DNA from: an uncultured Bacillota bacterium
GTDB lineage: Bacteria; Bacillota; Clostridia; Christensenellales; Borkfalkiaceae
Assembly (NCBI GenBank): GCA_949297575.1
Contig: CASFTB010000020.1
Span: forward strand, 1 to 34,392
DNA length: 34,392 nucleotides
Direction: 5' to 3'
Shown: positions 22,747-31,263 of the stretch, one piece after another
Layout: every line of letters begins with the position of its first letter
How positions within the stretch are numbered: the stretch's first letter is position 1
Translations under genes and position numbers: made by a program
Notes under the pieces: model-generated
Database searches by the model: none
The model's input: only the letters and a program-made list of their open reading frames with translations
Told to the model about the DNA's origin: nothing

Positions 22747-24309
22747 ATGAATGTTCCTCAACTTTTCGCGTCCGACGTATTCAACTGCCAGGTCATGCAG
22801 GAGCGGCTGCCCAAAGAGACGTATAAGTCGCTGGTCAAGACCATCCGCTTCGGGCATCCGCTCGATATGAGCGTCGCCAACGTCGTCGCCAACGCCATGA
22901 AGGATTGGGCGGTGGAGAAGGGCGCGACCCACTTCACGCACTGGTTCCAGCCCATGACGGGCATCACGGCGGAAAAGCACGACAGCTTTATCTCCCCCAC
23001 CAAGGACGGCAAGGTCATCATGGAGTTTTCGGGCAAGGAACTTGTGATGGGCGAGCCGGACGCCTCTTCCTTCCCCTCGGGCGGGGTGCGCGCCACTTTC
23101 GAAGCGCGCGGCTACACGGCGTGGGATCCCACTTCCTTTGCCTTCGTCAAAGACGGCACCCTGTACATCCCCACGGCGTTCTTCTCGTACAGCGGCGAGG
23201 TTCTCGACAAAAAGACGCCGCTTTTAAAGAGCATGGAAGCGCTCAACAAGCAGGCTCTGCGCATCCTGCGCCTGTTCGGCAACACGACGGCGCAGCGGGT
23301 CATCGCCCAGGTGGGAGCGGAGCAGGAGTACTTCCTCATCGACCGCGCCGTCTACGAAAAGAGAAAAGACCTCATCTTCACGGGCAGGACGCTGTTCGGC
23401 GCCAAGCCGCCCAAGGGGCAGGAGCTGGAAGACCACTATTTCTGCCCCATCAAGCCGCGCGTTTCCGCTTTTATGAAGGAGTTGGACGAAGAACTCTGGC
23501 GGTACGGCATCCTCGCCAAGACAAAGCACAACGAAGTGGCGCCCGCGCAGCATGAACTTGCGCCCATCTTCACCTCCATCAACGTGGCGTCCGACCAGAA
23601 CCAGCTGATGATGGAGATCATGAAGGAAGTGGCGGGCCGCCACGGGCTCGTGTGCCTGCTGCACGAAAAGCCCTTTGAAGGCATCAACGGCTCCGGCAAG
23701 CACAATAACTGGTCGATGGGCACGGATACGGGGCTCAACCTGCTCGACCCCGGCACGACGCCCGCCGAAAACGGCCAGTTCATGCTCTTTCTGATGGCGG
23801 TGATAAAGGCGGTCAACGACCATCAGGATCTTTTGCGCCTCTCCGTGGCGAGCGCGGGTAACGACCACCGCCTGGGCGCCAACGAGGCGCCGCCCGCCAT
23901 CGTCTCCGTGTTCGTGGGCGAAGAGCTCGAAGCCATCCTCGCCGCCCTCGAAAAGGAGGAGACCTATAAAGGCTCCGGCCGCAAGGTGATGAAGCTGGGC
24001 GTCGATTCGCTGCCCGTCATCCCCAAGGATACGACGGATAGAAACCGCACCTCCCCTTTCGCCTTCACGGGAAACAAGTTTGAGTTCCGCATGGTCGGCT
24101 CTTCCTTCTCGCTCGCGGGGCCCAACATCACCATCAACGCGATCGTCGCGGATACCCTCAGGCAGTTCGCCGACGAGCTCGAAAAATCCCCCGACTTCAC
24201 GGCGGCGCTCCACGCCCTCGTCGTGCGCACCATCCGCGAGAACAAGCGCATCATCTTCAACGGCAACAACTATTCGCCCGAATGGAGCGGCAAAAAGAGG
24301 GCTCTGTAA
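22747..24309 (+). CDS. glnN: Glutamine synthetase type III, main part; frame broken before the C-terminus
   Basis: ATP-dependent ligation of ammonia to glutamate. The frame gives 520 residues that follow the GSIII family closely: N-terminal LFASDVFN and [12 protein letters not shown], glutamate/metal-site region [28 protein letters not shown], the [16 protein letters not shown] signature, [14 protein letters not shown], and [17 protein letters not shown]. Family members are usually about 700 residues. Here the frame runs out after [10 protein letters not shown] and stops at 24307-24309, while the missing C-terminal region continues in the +1 frame to 24829. As read, the product lacks about 175 residues and is probably impaired, unless the shift is a sequencing error. 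GGAGG ribosome site at 22734-22738. Controlled by the leader at 22666-22721. Confidence 0.93.
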   Translation: MNVPQLFASDVFNCQVMQERLPKETYKSLVKTIRFGHPLDMSVANVVANAMKDWAVEKGATHFTHWFQPMTGITAEKHDSFISPTKDGKVIMEFSGKELVMGEPDASSFPSGGVRATFEARGYTAWDPTSFAFVKDGTLYIPTAFFSYSGEVLDKKTPLLKSMEALNKQALRILRLFGNTTAQRVIAQVGAEQEYFLIDRAVYEKRKDLIFTGRTLFGAKPPKGQELEDHYFCPIKPRVSAFMKELDEELWRYGILAKTKHNEVAPAQHELAPIFTSINVASDQNQLMMEIMKEVAGRHGLVCLLHEKPFEGINGSGKHNNWSMGTDTGLNLLDPGTTPAENGQFMLFLMAVIKAVNDHQDLLRLSVASAGNDHRLGANEAPPAIVSVFVGEELEAILAALEKEETYKGSGRKVMKLGVDSLPVIPKDTTDRNRTSPFAFTGNKFEFRMVGSSFSLAGPNITINAIVADTLRQFADELEKSPDFTAALHALVVRTIRENKRIIFNGNNYSPEWSGKKRAL

Positions 24310-24829
24310 CCTCAAAAATGCCGCCGAGGCGCTGCCCCGCTTTGCGGACGAGAAGAACATCGCCCTCTTCGAGCGCATGAAGGTGTTCACCGCGCGCGAG
24401 GTCGTCACCCGCACCGAGATCATGCTGGAAAACTACTCCAAAGTACTCAGTATCGAGGGGCTCACCATGCTCGACATGGCGCGGCGAGACATCTTCCCCG
24501 CCATAAGCGGCTATGTGCGCGCGCTTGCCAAGACGGTTGCCGAAGTGAAAGCGGCCCTCCCCGGGACGGAGACGCCTGCCGAGGAAGATACGGCGAGAGC
24601 TCTGCTTGCCCTCAATACCGAGATCGCCGCTAAGGCGACGGAGCTCGAAAACCTGCTTTCGGAGGCGCAGGCGGTGCCGCAGGCGGCGGCGCAGGCCAGA
24701 TTCTTTGCCGAAAAGGTGCTGCCCGTCATGCAGCGGCTGCGCGACGCCGCAGACAGGGCGGAGAGCCTGACCGACGAAAAGGCATGGCCCTTCCCGACGT
24801 ACGGCGATCTGCTGTTCAGCGTGACTTAA
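24293..24829 (+). pseudogene. glnN: Out-of-frame C-terminal part of glnN
   Basis: From [17 protein letters not shown] onward this frame continues the GSIII family sequence: VALFE-like IALFERM, LENYSKVLSIEGLTMLDMARRDIFPAISGYV, and a helical tail ending FPTYGDLLFSVT. It is shifted by +1 relative to the frame of 22747-24309. Between the conserved Trp (24283-24285) and KRGL only 7 nt remain, where the family, as I recall it, has about five residues; a loss of about 8 nt would explain both the gap and the shift. Internal ATG at 24377 is in frame but has no convincing ribosome site, so independent translation is unlikely. Confidence 0.85.
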
Positions 24830-24921
24830 AAATAGGAGAAGCGGCGCGGCCGTATGCCGCCCGCCTTCCCCGGACAAAACTTGCTATTGAGAGACTATGA
24901 ACAAATTTCGGAGGTAACTTT

Positions 24922-26679
24922 ATGGAAATTTTCGGATCGGCGGGCGTCTGGTTTCTGATCGGCGCCATCCTCGTCTGGTTCATGCAGGCAGGGTTCGCCA
25001 TGGTGGAGACGGGCTTTACGCGGGCAAAGCACGCGGGCAACATCATCATGAAGAACCTTTTGGACTTCTGCCTCGGCACCATCGTGTTCATCCTCTTGGG
25101 TGCGGGGCTGCTGATGGGGGAAGACGCTCTCTTCGGGCTGGTCGGCATCCCCAACCTCGACCTCATCGCCAACTTTGCGACGTATGACTGGTCTACCTTC
25201 TTTTTCAACCTCGTGTTTTGCGCCACCACGGCGACCATCGTTTCGGGCGCCATGGCAGAGCGCACCAAGTTCCTCTCTTACTGCATCTATTCCCTTGTCA
25301 TCAGCGCGGTGGTCTACCCCATCGAGGCGCACTGGGTATGGGGCGGCGGCTGGCTGACGCAGGAGATCGCGGGCGTCTATTACGTCGACTTTGCGGGCTC
25401 TTCGCTCATCCACATGGTGGGCGGCATCTCTTCCTTCATCGGCGCGCTCATCCTAGGGCCCCGCTACGGCAAATATCTCGATAAAGACGGCAGGCCCACC
25501 CTCCTCCGCAGGGAAGCAAAGTTCGTCCGCGCCATCCCCGGGCACAACATCCCCATCGGAGCACTGGGCGTGTTCATCCTCTGGTTCTGCTGGTACGGTT
25601 TCAACGGAGCGGCGACTTCCGGCATGACCCAGCTGGCGCAGGTGCTTGTCACCACCACCGTGGCAGCGGCGACGGGCACCATCTCGACGATGGTCTTTAC
25701 CTGGATCAAGAACAAAAAACCGGACGTTTCCATGACCCTCAACGGCTCTCTCGCAGGGCTCGTGGCAGTGACGGCGGGCTGCGCCAACGTAGACGTCGTG
25801 GGCGCCTTCTTCATCGGCCTGGTGGCGGGCATCCTCGTCGACGTCGCCGTCGAATTCATCGATAAAAAGCTGCACGTAGACGACCCCGTGGGCGCCATCG
25901 CCGTGCACGGCGTCAACGGCCTGTGGGGCACCCTTGCCGTCGGACTCTTTTCCACGGGCATCAACCCCGTGGGCGATTCGGCGCAGAAGGGCCTGTTCTA
26001 CGGCGGCGGCTTCAACATGCTGGGCGTACAGCTTTTAGGCGTCGTCTGCATCGCCGCATGGACCATCCTCTGCATGGTCGTGCTCTTTCAGATCCTCAAA
26101 CATACCTGCGGCATCCGCGCTTCCAAGATCGAGGAGATCGAGGGGCTGGACAAACACGAACACGGGCTCGTCAGTGCCTATGCAAACTTTGCCCCCGTTC
26201 CCCTGGCGGCGGAAATGCTGGACGCCGATATGGCTTCCGCGGTGCCGCTGCCCGCGGCCGCAGCTTCCGAAGCGCAGCCTGCGCCCCGCGCCGCGATCCC
26301 CGTCGTCCGTGCAGGAGAAGCGGGTGCAAAGCTTTCCAAAGTCGTCATCGTGGCGAAGCAGTCCAAATTCGACGACCTGAAAGAGGCGCTCAACGCCATC
26401 GGCGTCACGGGCATCACGGTGACGCAGGTGCTCGGATGCGGCGTCGAGAAGGGTGCGAGCGAGTACTACCGCGGCGTCAAGGTGGATATGGACCTGCTGC
26501 CCAAAGTCAAGGTGGAAGTGGTCGTCAGCAAGGTCCCCGTCGAAAAGGTCGTCGAAGCGGCGCGCAGCGCGCTCTATACGGGGCACATCGGCGACGGCAA
26601 GATCTTCGTCTACGACGTGGAAGACGTCGTCCGCGTGCGCACCGGCGAGAGCGGCTACGACGCCTTGCAGGAAGACTGA
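24922..26679 (+). CDS. amt: Ammonium transporter fused to a C-terminal PII signalling domain, 585 aa
   Basis: Residues about 1-410 are an Amt/Mep/Rh channel with about 11 helices (start VWFLIGAILVWFMQAGFAMVETG; VYPIEAHWVWGGGWL; DDPVGAIAVHGVNGLWG). An Ala/Pro-rich linker (about 425-465) leads to a PII (GlnB/GlnK) domain at about 468-580: KLSKVVIVAKQSKFDDLKEAL, T-loop GASEYYRGVKVDMDLLPKVKVEVVV, and GHIGDGKIFVYDVEDVVRVRTGE. The position of Tyr51 of enterobacterial PII is Val here, so uridylylation at that site is not possible. PII proteins plug Amt channels according to ATP/ADP/2-oxoglutarate; the fusion would place the plug in cis. GGAGG site at 24910. Follows glnN by 92 bp, probably in the same transcript. 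Confidence 0.95.
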   Translation: MEIFGSAGVWFLIGAILVWFMQAGFAMVETGFTRAKHAGNIIMKNLLDFCLGTIVFILLGAGLLMGEDALFGLVGIPNLDLIANFATYDWSTFFFNLVFCATTATIVSGAMAERTKFLSYCIYSLVISAVVYPIEAHWVWGGGWLTQEIAGVYYVDFAGSSLIHMVGGISSFIGALILGPRYGKYLDKDGRPTLLRREAKFVRAIPGHNIPIGALGVFILWFCWYGFNGAATSGMTQLAQVLVTTTVAAATGTISTMVFTWIKNKKPDVSMTLNGSLAGLVAVTAGCANVDVVGAFFIGLVAGILVDVAVEFIDKKLHVDDPVGAIAVHGVNGLWGTLAVGLFSTGINPVGDSAQKGLFYGGGFNMLGVQLLGVVCIAAWTILCMVVLFQILKHTCGIRASKIEEIEGLDKHEHGLVSAYANFAPVPLAAEMLDADMASAVPLPAAAASEAQPAPRAAIPVVRAGEAGAKLSKVVIVAKQSKFDDLKEALNAIGVTGITVTQVLGCGVEKGASEYYRGVKVDMDLLPKVKVEVVVSKVPVEKVVEAARSALYTGHIGDGKIFVYDVEDVVRVRTGESGYDALQED

Positions 26680-26750
26680 ACTCCCCTTGTTCCGCCCGAC
26701 GCGGGACAGGAGCCGAAAAACCGTTCACACAATTGCTTTCTCATAAGACA

Positions 26751-26780
26751 GAGGGCCGTCCGCTTTTGCGGGCGGCCCTC
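26751..26780 (+). terminator. Terminator-like hairpin after amt
   Basis: A 13-bp stem (GAGGGCCGTCCGC paired with GCGGGCGGCCCTC, one G-T pair) with a TTTT loop lies about 70 bp after the amt stop. The following bases are only moderately T-rich. It separates glnN-amt from the glutamate synthase operon. Confidence 0.7.
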
Positions 26781-26879
26781 CCATAATTGCAGTTTATAGC
26801 GGGTATCAGCGGTATGAAACGATATTTTTTCTTATACTTTCCATAAAAAAAGCCGAAAATGCGAATTTGTCCCCTGCGC

Positions 26880-26908
26880 TTGACCTGCGCGGAGCGGGGG
26901 CATATAAT
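26880..26908 (+). promoter_or_regulatory. Sigma-A-like promoter of the glutamate synthase operon
   Basis: TTGACC (26880-26885) and TATAAT (26903-26908) are 17 bp apart. The leader is only about 35-40 nt, with no room for the antitermination structure seen before glnN. Confidence 0.85.
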
Positions 26909-26950
26909 GAATTGCGTTATTGAAATTTCCTATCGGACGGAGAAAGCACT

Positions 26951-28051
26951 ATGCAGCAGCGAGAAGGACAATTCCGCGACCCTTCGGGGTGCGCCGTGGC
27001 GGGCGTGATCGACCGCAGCGGCAAAAAGATGACGGGCGAAGGCATGATAGACGCCATCGCGGTCATGCACGACCGTTCCAACGGCCTCGGCGGCGGCTTT
27101 GCGGGCTACGGCATCTACCCGCACTACAAAGATTTTTATGCCTTTCATCTCTTCTTTGATACCCAAAAGGCGCAGGAAGAGACGGAGGCATTTATCAAGC
27201 GCCACTTCGAGATCGTGTATGCTTCGGAAATACAGACGCGCAAGATGCCCGCCGTCAAGGGCGAGCCGCTCATCTTCCGCTACTTTCTGGCGCCTCTTCC
27301 GAGAAAACTTGCAAATTCCCATCTTTCCGAACGGGAATATGTGGCGCGCTGCGTCATCCGCATCAACGGCGAGATCGGCGGCGCATACGTCTTTTCGAGC
27401 GGCAAAAACATGGGCATCTTCAAGGGGGTGGGCTACCCCGAGGACATCGGCAGGTTCTACCGCCTCGAAGAGTACGAAGGCTACGCTTGGACGTGCCACG
27501 GCAGATACCCTACCAACACCCCCGGCTGGTGGGGCGGCGCGCACCCCTTCGGGCTTTTGGACCTCTCCGTCGTGCACAACGGAGAGATCTCCTCTTATGA
27601 CGCCAACCGCCGCTACATGGAGATGTTCGGCTACAAATGTACGCTGCAGACGGATACCGAGGTCATCACCTACATCATCGACTACCTCGTGCGGCGGCAG
27701 GGCCTTTCGCTCGAAGAAGTTTCGCACGTCATCGCGGCGTCCTTCTGGTCGACCATCAAACGCAGGGAAGAGCCCGCGCGAAGCCAACAGGCGCTCCTGC
27801 GCAGGATGTTTCCCTCCCTGCTCATCACGGGGCCCTTTTCCGTCATCGTGGGGTTTGAAGGCGGCATCATGGGGCTGTGCGACCGCCTCAAGCTGCGCTC
27901 CATGGTGTGCGCGGAAAAGGGCGACAGGGCGTACATTTCCAGCGAAGAGAGCGCAATACGGCGCATCGAACCCTCGCTCGATCGCATCTGTTCCCCCGCG
28001 GGCGGAGAAGCGGTCATCTACGAACTCAAAAAACAAGGAGGGCAGGCATGA
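26951..28051 (+). CDS. Glutamate synthase, class II glutamine amidotransferase subunit, 366 aa
   Basis: Releases ammonia from glutamine for the synthase subunit encoded next. The GltS-type Ntn amidotransferase fold is seen in GCAVAGVID (candidate nucleophile Cys14), VMHDRSNGLGGGFAGYGIYPHYKDFYAFH, HGRYPTNTPGWWGGAHPFG and LSVVHNGEISSYDANRRYMEMFGY, and QTDTEVITYIIDYL. In class II amidotransferases the catalytic Cys must be N-terminal, so the first 13 residues are probably removed, or activity uses another arrangement. This is the stand-alone form found in archaea and clostridia rather than the large fused GltB. Start has GGACGGAG upstream. Its TGA overlaps the next start (ATGA). Confidence 0.92.
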   Translation: MQQREGQFRDPSGCAVAGVIDRSGKKMTGEGMIDAIAVMHDRSNGLGGGFAGYGIYPHYKDFYAFHLFFDTQKAQEETEAFIKRHFEIVYASEIQTRKMPAVKGEPLIFRYFLAPLPRKLANSHLSEREYVARCVIRINGEIGGAYVFSSGKNMGIFKGVGYPEDIGRFYRLEEYEGYAWTCHGRYPTNTPGWWGGAHPFGLLDLSVVHNGEISSYDANRRYMEMFGYKCTLQTDTEVITYIIDYLVRRQGLSLEEVSHVIAASFWSTIKRREEPARSQQALLRRMFPSLLITGPFSVIVGFEGGIMGLCDRLKLRSMVCAEKGDRAYISSEESAIRRIEPSLDRICSPAGGEAVIYELKKQGGQA

Positions 28052-29559
28052 TGGATCTGTATATCAGGCCGGACTACGAAGTCGTCCGCAACCAATCGCG
28101 CTGCATCGCCTGCCGCGTGTGCGAACGGCAATGCGCCAATGAAGTGCATTCCTTTGACCCTGAAACGGGACTGATGGAGGCGGACGAGGGCAAATGCGTC
28201 AACTGCCACCGCTGCGTCAGCCTCTGCCCCACGCACGCCCTGAAGATCGTAAAGACGGACGATACCTACCGCGAAAACGCCAACTGGGAGGCGCAGGCCA
28301 TCCACGAGGTATACCGCCAGGCAAACACGGGCGGCGTGCTGCTCTCTTCGATGGGCAGCCCCAAGCCCTACCCCGTGTTCTGGGACAAGCTGCTCATCAA
28401 CGCCTCGCAGGTCACAAACCCGCCCATCGATCCCTTACGCGAGCCGATGGAGACGCAGCTGTATTTGGGCAAACGCACGGCGAAGATCGAGCGCGGCAAA
28501 GACGGGCTGCTGAAAGATACTCTTCCGCCGCAATTAAAACTTTCCGTGCCCGTCCTGTTTTCGGCGATGAGCTACGGCTCCATCTCCTATAACGCGCACG
28601 AAAGTCTGGCGCGGGCGGCGGAAGAGCTCGGCATCTACTACAACACGGGCGAGGGCGGGCTGCACAGAGATTTTTACAAATACGGCAAAAACACCATCGT
28701 ACAGGTGGCGAGCGGGCGATTCGGCGTGCATAAGGAGTACCTGGAAGCCGCCGCCGCCATCGAAATAAAGATGGGCCAGGGCGCGAAGCCGGGCATCGGC
28801 GGGCACCTGCCCGGCGGCAAGATCAGCAAAGACGTCTCCGAAACGCGCATGATCCCGCAGGGCGTGGACGCCATCTCCCCCGCACCCCACCACGATATCT
28901 ATTCCATAGAAGACCTGAAACAGCTGGTCGACTCCCTTAAAGAGGCGACGGAATATAAAAAGCCGATCATCGTCAAGATCGCGGCGGTGCACAACGCGGC
29001 CGCCATTGCCAGCGGCATCGCCAGGAGCGGGGCGGACATCATTGCCATCGACGGTTTCCGCGGGGGCACGGGCGCGGCGCCCACCCGCATCCGCGACAAT
29101 GTGGGCATCCCCATCGAGCCGGCGCTCGCGCAGATCGATCAGCGCCTGCGCGAAGAGGGTATCCGCGACAATGTTTCGATCATCGTCGGCGGCTCCGTGC
29201 GCTCGAGCGCGGACGTCGTCAAGGCCATCGCTCTCGGAGCGGACGCCTGCTACATCGGCACGGCGGCGCTGCTGGCGCTGGGGTGCCACCTCTGCCGCTC
29301 CTGCCATACCGGCAAGTGCAACTGGGGCATCGCCACCCAGCGACCCGACCTCGTCAAGCGGCTCAACCCCGACCTCGGCTACAAGCGGCTGGTCAATTTG
29401 GTCTCCGCGTGGAAGCATGAGATCGAAGAGATGATGGGCGGCATGGGCATCAACTCGCTGGAAGCCCTGCGTGGCAACCGCCTGATGCTGCGCGGCATCG
29501 GGCTGAGCGATACCGAGCTTCGCCTTTTGGGCGTGCGCTACGCGGGCGAATCGCTGTAA
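28048..29559 (+). CDS. Glutamate synthase FMN subunit with N-terminal ferredoxin domain, 503 aa
   Basis: Catalyses reductive amination of 2-oxoglutarate. The N-terminal about 75 residues hold two [4Fe-4S] motifs (CIACRVCERQC and CVNCHRCVSLCP). The FMN-binding glutamate synthase barrel follows (about 90-500): SAMSYGSISYNAHESLARAAEELG, GQGAKPGIGGHLPGGKI, GGTGAAPTRIRDN, GGSVRSSADVVKAIALGADACYIGTAAL, and a Cys cluster CHLCRSCHTGKC expected to bind the [3Fe-4S] centre. The start at 28048 gives an ATGA overlap with the preceding gene and an AAGGAGG site 6 bp upstream; the second ATG at 28051 is equally possible. With its amidotransferase and GXGXG partners it makes a split ferredoxin-type enzyme. 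Confidence 0.94.
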   Translation: MMDLYIRPDYEVVRNQSRCIACRVCERQCANEVHSFDPETGLMEADEGKCVNCHRCVSLCPTHALKIVKTDDTYRENANWEAQAIHEVYRQANTGGVLLSSMGSPKPYPVFWDKLLINASQVTNPPIDPLREPMETQLYLGKRTAKIERGKDGLLKDTLPPQLKLSVPVLFSAMSYGSISYNAHESLARAAEELGIYYNTGEGGLHRDFYKYGKNTIVQVASGRFGVHKEYLEAAAAIEIKMGQGAKPGIGGHLPGGKISKDVSETRMIPQGVDAISPAPHHDIYSIEDLKQLVDSLKEATEYKKPIIVKIAAVHNAAAIASGIARSGADIIAIDGFRGGTGAAPTRIRDNVGIPIEPALAQIDQRLREEGIRDNVSIIVGGSVRSSADVVKAIALGADACYIGTAALLALGCHLCRSCHTGKCNWGIATQRPDLVKRLNPDLGYKRLVNLVSAWKHEIEEMMGGMGINSLEALRGNRLMLRGIGLSDTELRLLGVRYAGESL

Positions 29560-29580
29560 GCGCGGAAAGGAGAAAAAACC

Positions 29581-30027
29581 GTGAAACGCATCTACGTCAA
29601 CGAACAATGGTGCCTCGGCTGCCATCTGTGCGAATACGAATGCGCCTACGCCAATTCCGGCATCGCCGGCATGGTGCGGGCGCTCAAAGGCAAAGCCATC
29701 CATCCCCGCCTGCGGGTGGAAGATGCGGGCGACGTGCACTTTGCCGTCAACTGCCGCCACTGCACCGACCCCGTGTGCATTAAAAGCTGCATCTCGGGCG
29801 CGCTCACGAAGGGCAAGGACGGCGTCGTGCGCATCGACCGGCAAAAATGCGTCGGCTGCCTCACTTGCGTGCTCGTCTGCCCCTACGGCGCGGTGCTGTC
29901 CTCCCCCGAGGGCCACGCCGCCATGAAGTGCCAGCTGTGCACCGACAACGGCAGAGATATGCCCAACTGCGTCAAATACTGCCCCAACGGCGCCATCGTC
30001 TATGAAGAGAGGGAGGCGGCACGATGA
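29581..30027 (+). CDS. Four-cluster 4Fe-4S polyferredoxin subunit, 148 aa
   Basis: GTG start with AAAGGAG upstream. Four Cys groups are visible: CLGCHLCEYEC, CRHCTDPVCIKSC, CVGCLTCVLVCP, and CQLCTDNGRDMPNC-VKYCP, the layout of the HycB/CooF/DmsB-like electron-transfer subunits with up to four [4Fe-4S] clusters. It probably relays electrons between the FAD oxidoreductase encoded next and the FMN subunit of glutamate synthase; this is inferred from position. Its stop overlaps the next ATG by 4 nt (ATGA). Confidence 0.92.
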   Translation: MKRIYVNEQWCLGCHLCEYECAYANSGIAGMVRALKGKAIHPRLRVEDAGDVHFAVNCRHCTDPVCIKSCISGALTKGKDGVVRIDRQKCVGCLTCVLVCPYGAVLSSPEGHAAMKCQLCTDNGRDMPNCVKYCPNGAIVYEEREAAR

Positions 30028-31262
30028 AAAAATATCCTTACGTCATCCTCGGCTGCTCCGTCGCCGCCGTCGCCGCCATCGAGGGCATCCGCTCCGAAGA
30101 CAGAGAGGGTCGCATCCTCGTCGTCGGCGAAGAGCCGTGCAGGGCGTACGGGCGGCCGCTCATCTCTTACTATCTGCTGGGCGAGACCGACCTTGCGCGC
30201 ATGGACTACCGCCCCGAAGAGTTTTACGAGGAACACGGTGCCGACCTCCGCCTCGGCGTGCGGGCGGAAGCCGTCGACCCGAAAAGAAAGACTGTTACTT
30301 TTTCGGACGGGGAGAAGATCGGCTATGGTAAACTCCTCGTCGCAACGGGCTCGCGCCCCTTCGATCCGCCCATAGAGGGCATCGAACGCGTCAAAGAGCG
30401 CTTCAGCTTTATGACGAAGGCGGACGCTCTCGCCCTCGAAAAGGTGCTCTCCCCCGAAAAGCGGGTGCTGATCGTGGGGGCGGGGCTCATCGGGCTCAAG
30501 TGCTTCGAAGGCATCGCGGCGCGCGTTAAAAGCGCGGCGGTCGTCGACCTCGCGGACCGCATCCTGCCCTCCGTCCTCGACCATACGGGCGCGGAGATGG
30601 TGCAGAAGGCGCTGGAAGCGCGCGGGGCAGCGTTTTACCTCGCCGACGCCGTGGCGAAATTTGACGGCAACACCGCCTATTTAAAGAGCGGAAAGGAGCT
30701 GCCCTTCGATCTCCTCGTCACCGCCGTGGGCGTGCGGCCGAACGCGGAGCTCGTCAAAGAGGCGGGCGGAGAAGTGCGCCGCGGCATCGCCGCCGACGCG
30801 TGCGGCAGAACGAGCCTGCCCGACATCTATGCGGCGGGCGACTGCGCCGAGAGTTTTGACGCCGTCAGCGGCGAAAACAGGGTGCTGGCGCTGCTTCCAA
30901 ACGCCAACATGCAGGGGTGCATTGCCGGCATCAACATGGCAGGCGGCAAGGCGAAGTTTGAAAACGCCGTCGCCTTCAACTCCATCGGGTTTTTCGGCAC
31001 GCACGTCATGACGGCGGGCGTGTACGAGGGCGAGGCATATACCGAGCACACGGAGCGCTCGTACAAGGCGCTGTTTTATAAAGAGGGCGTACTGAAAGGC
31101 TTTATCCTCATAAACCTCCCCGAACGGGCGGGCATCTATCTCAAACTGCTGCGCGAGCGCATCCCCCTTTCGGAGGTGGACTTTACAGCGCTGAAAACTT
31201 CTCCCGCATGGAGCGCTTTTCCCCCCGCCGTGCGGAAACGAAATTTTGCCGCGGAGGTGTAA
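30024..31262 (+). CDS. FAD/NAD(P)-dependent oxidoreductase, 412 aa
   Basis: Pyridine nucleotide-disulphide oxidoreductase family of the NADH-rubredoxin/nitrite reductase type. The FAD motif is degenerate (YVILGCSVAAVAAIEGIR), the NAD(P) motif is clear (VLIVGAGLIGLKCFEGIA, about 148-165), and the C-terminal FAD motif is PDIYAAGDCAES (about 272-283). No CxxxxC redox pair is present. It likely feeds reducing equivalents from NAD(P)H to the polyferredoxin encoded just upstream, replacing the GltD small subunit of classical glutamate synthase (inference). Four-nt overlap with the preceding gene indicates coupling. Confidence 0.9.
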   Translation: MKKYPYVILGCSVAAVAAIEGIRSEDREGRILVVGEEPCRAYGRPLISYYLLGETDLARMDYRPEEFYEEHGADLRLGVRAEAVDPKRKTVTFSDGEKIGYGKLLVATGSRPFDPPIEGIERVKERFSFMTKADALALEKVLSPEKRVLIVGAGLIGLKCFEGIAARVKSAAVVDLADRILPSVLDHTGAEMVQKALEARGAAFYLADAVAKFDGNTAYLKSGKELPFDLLVTAVGVRPNAELVKEAGGEVRRGIAADACGRTSLPDIYAAGDCAESFDAVSGENRVLALLPNANMQGCIAGINMAGGKAKFENAVAFNSIGFFGTHVMTAGVYEGEAYTEHTERSYKALFYKEGVLKGFILINLPERAGIYLKLLRERIPLSEVDFTALKTSPAWSAFPPAVRKRNFAAEV

Positions 31263-31263
31263 C

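Noticed and set aside
24286..24300. Programmed frameshift site in glnN
   Set aside because: The A-rich run could suggest slippage, but a -1 shift leads to the wrong frame and conserved residues also seem to be missing, which fits a deletion or sequence error better.
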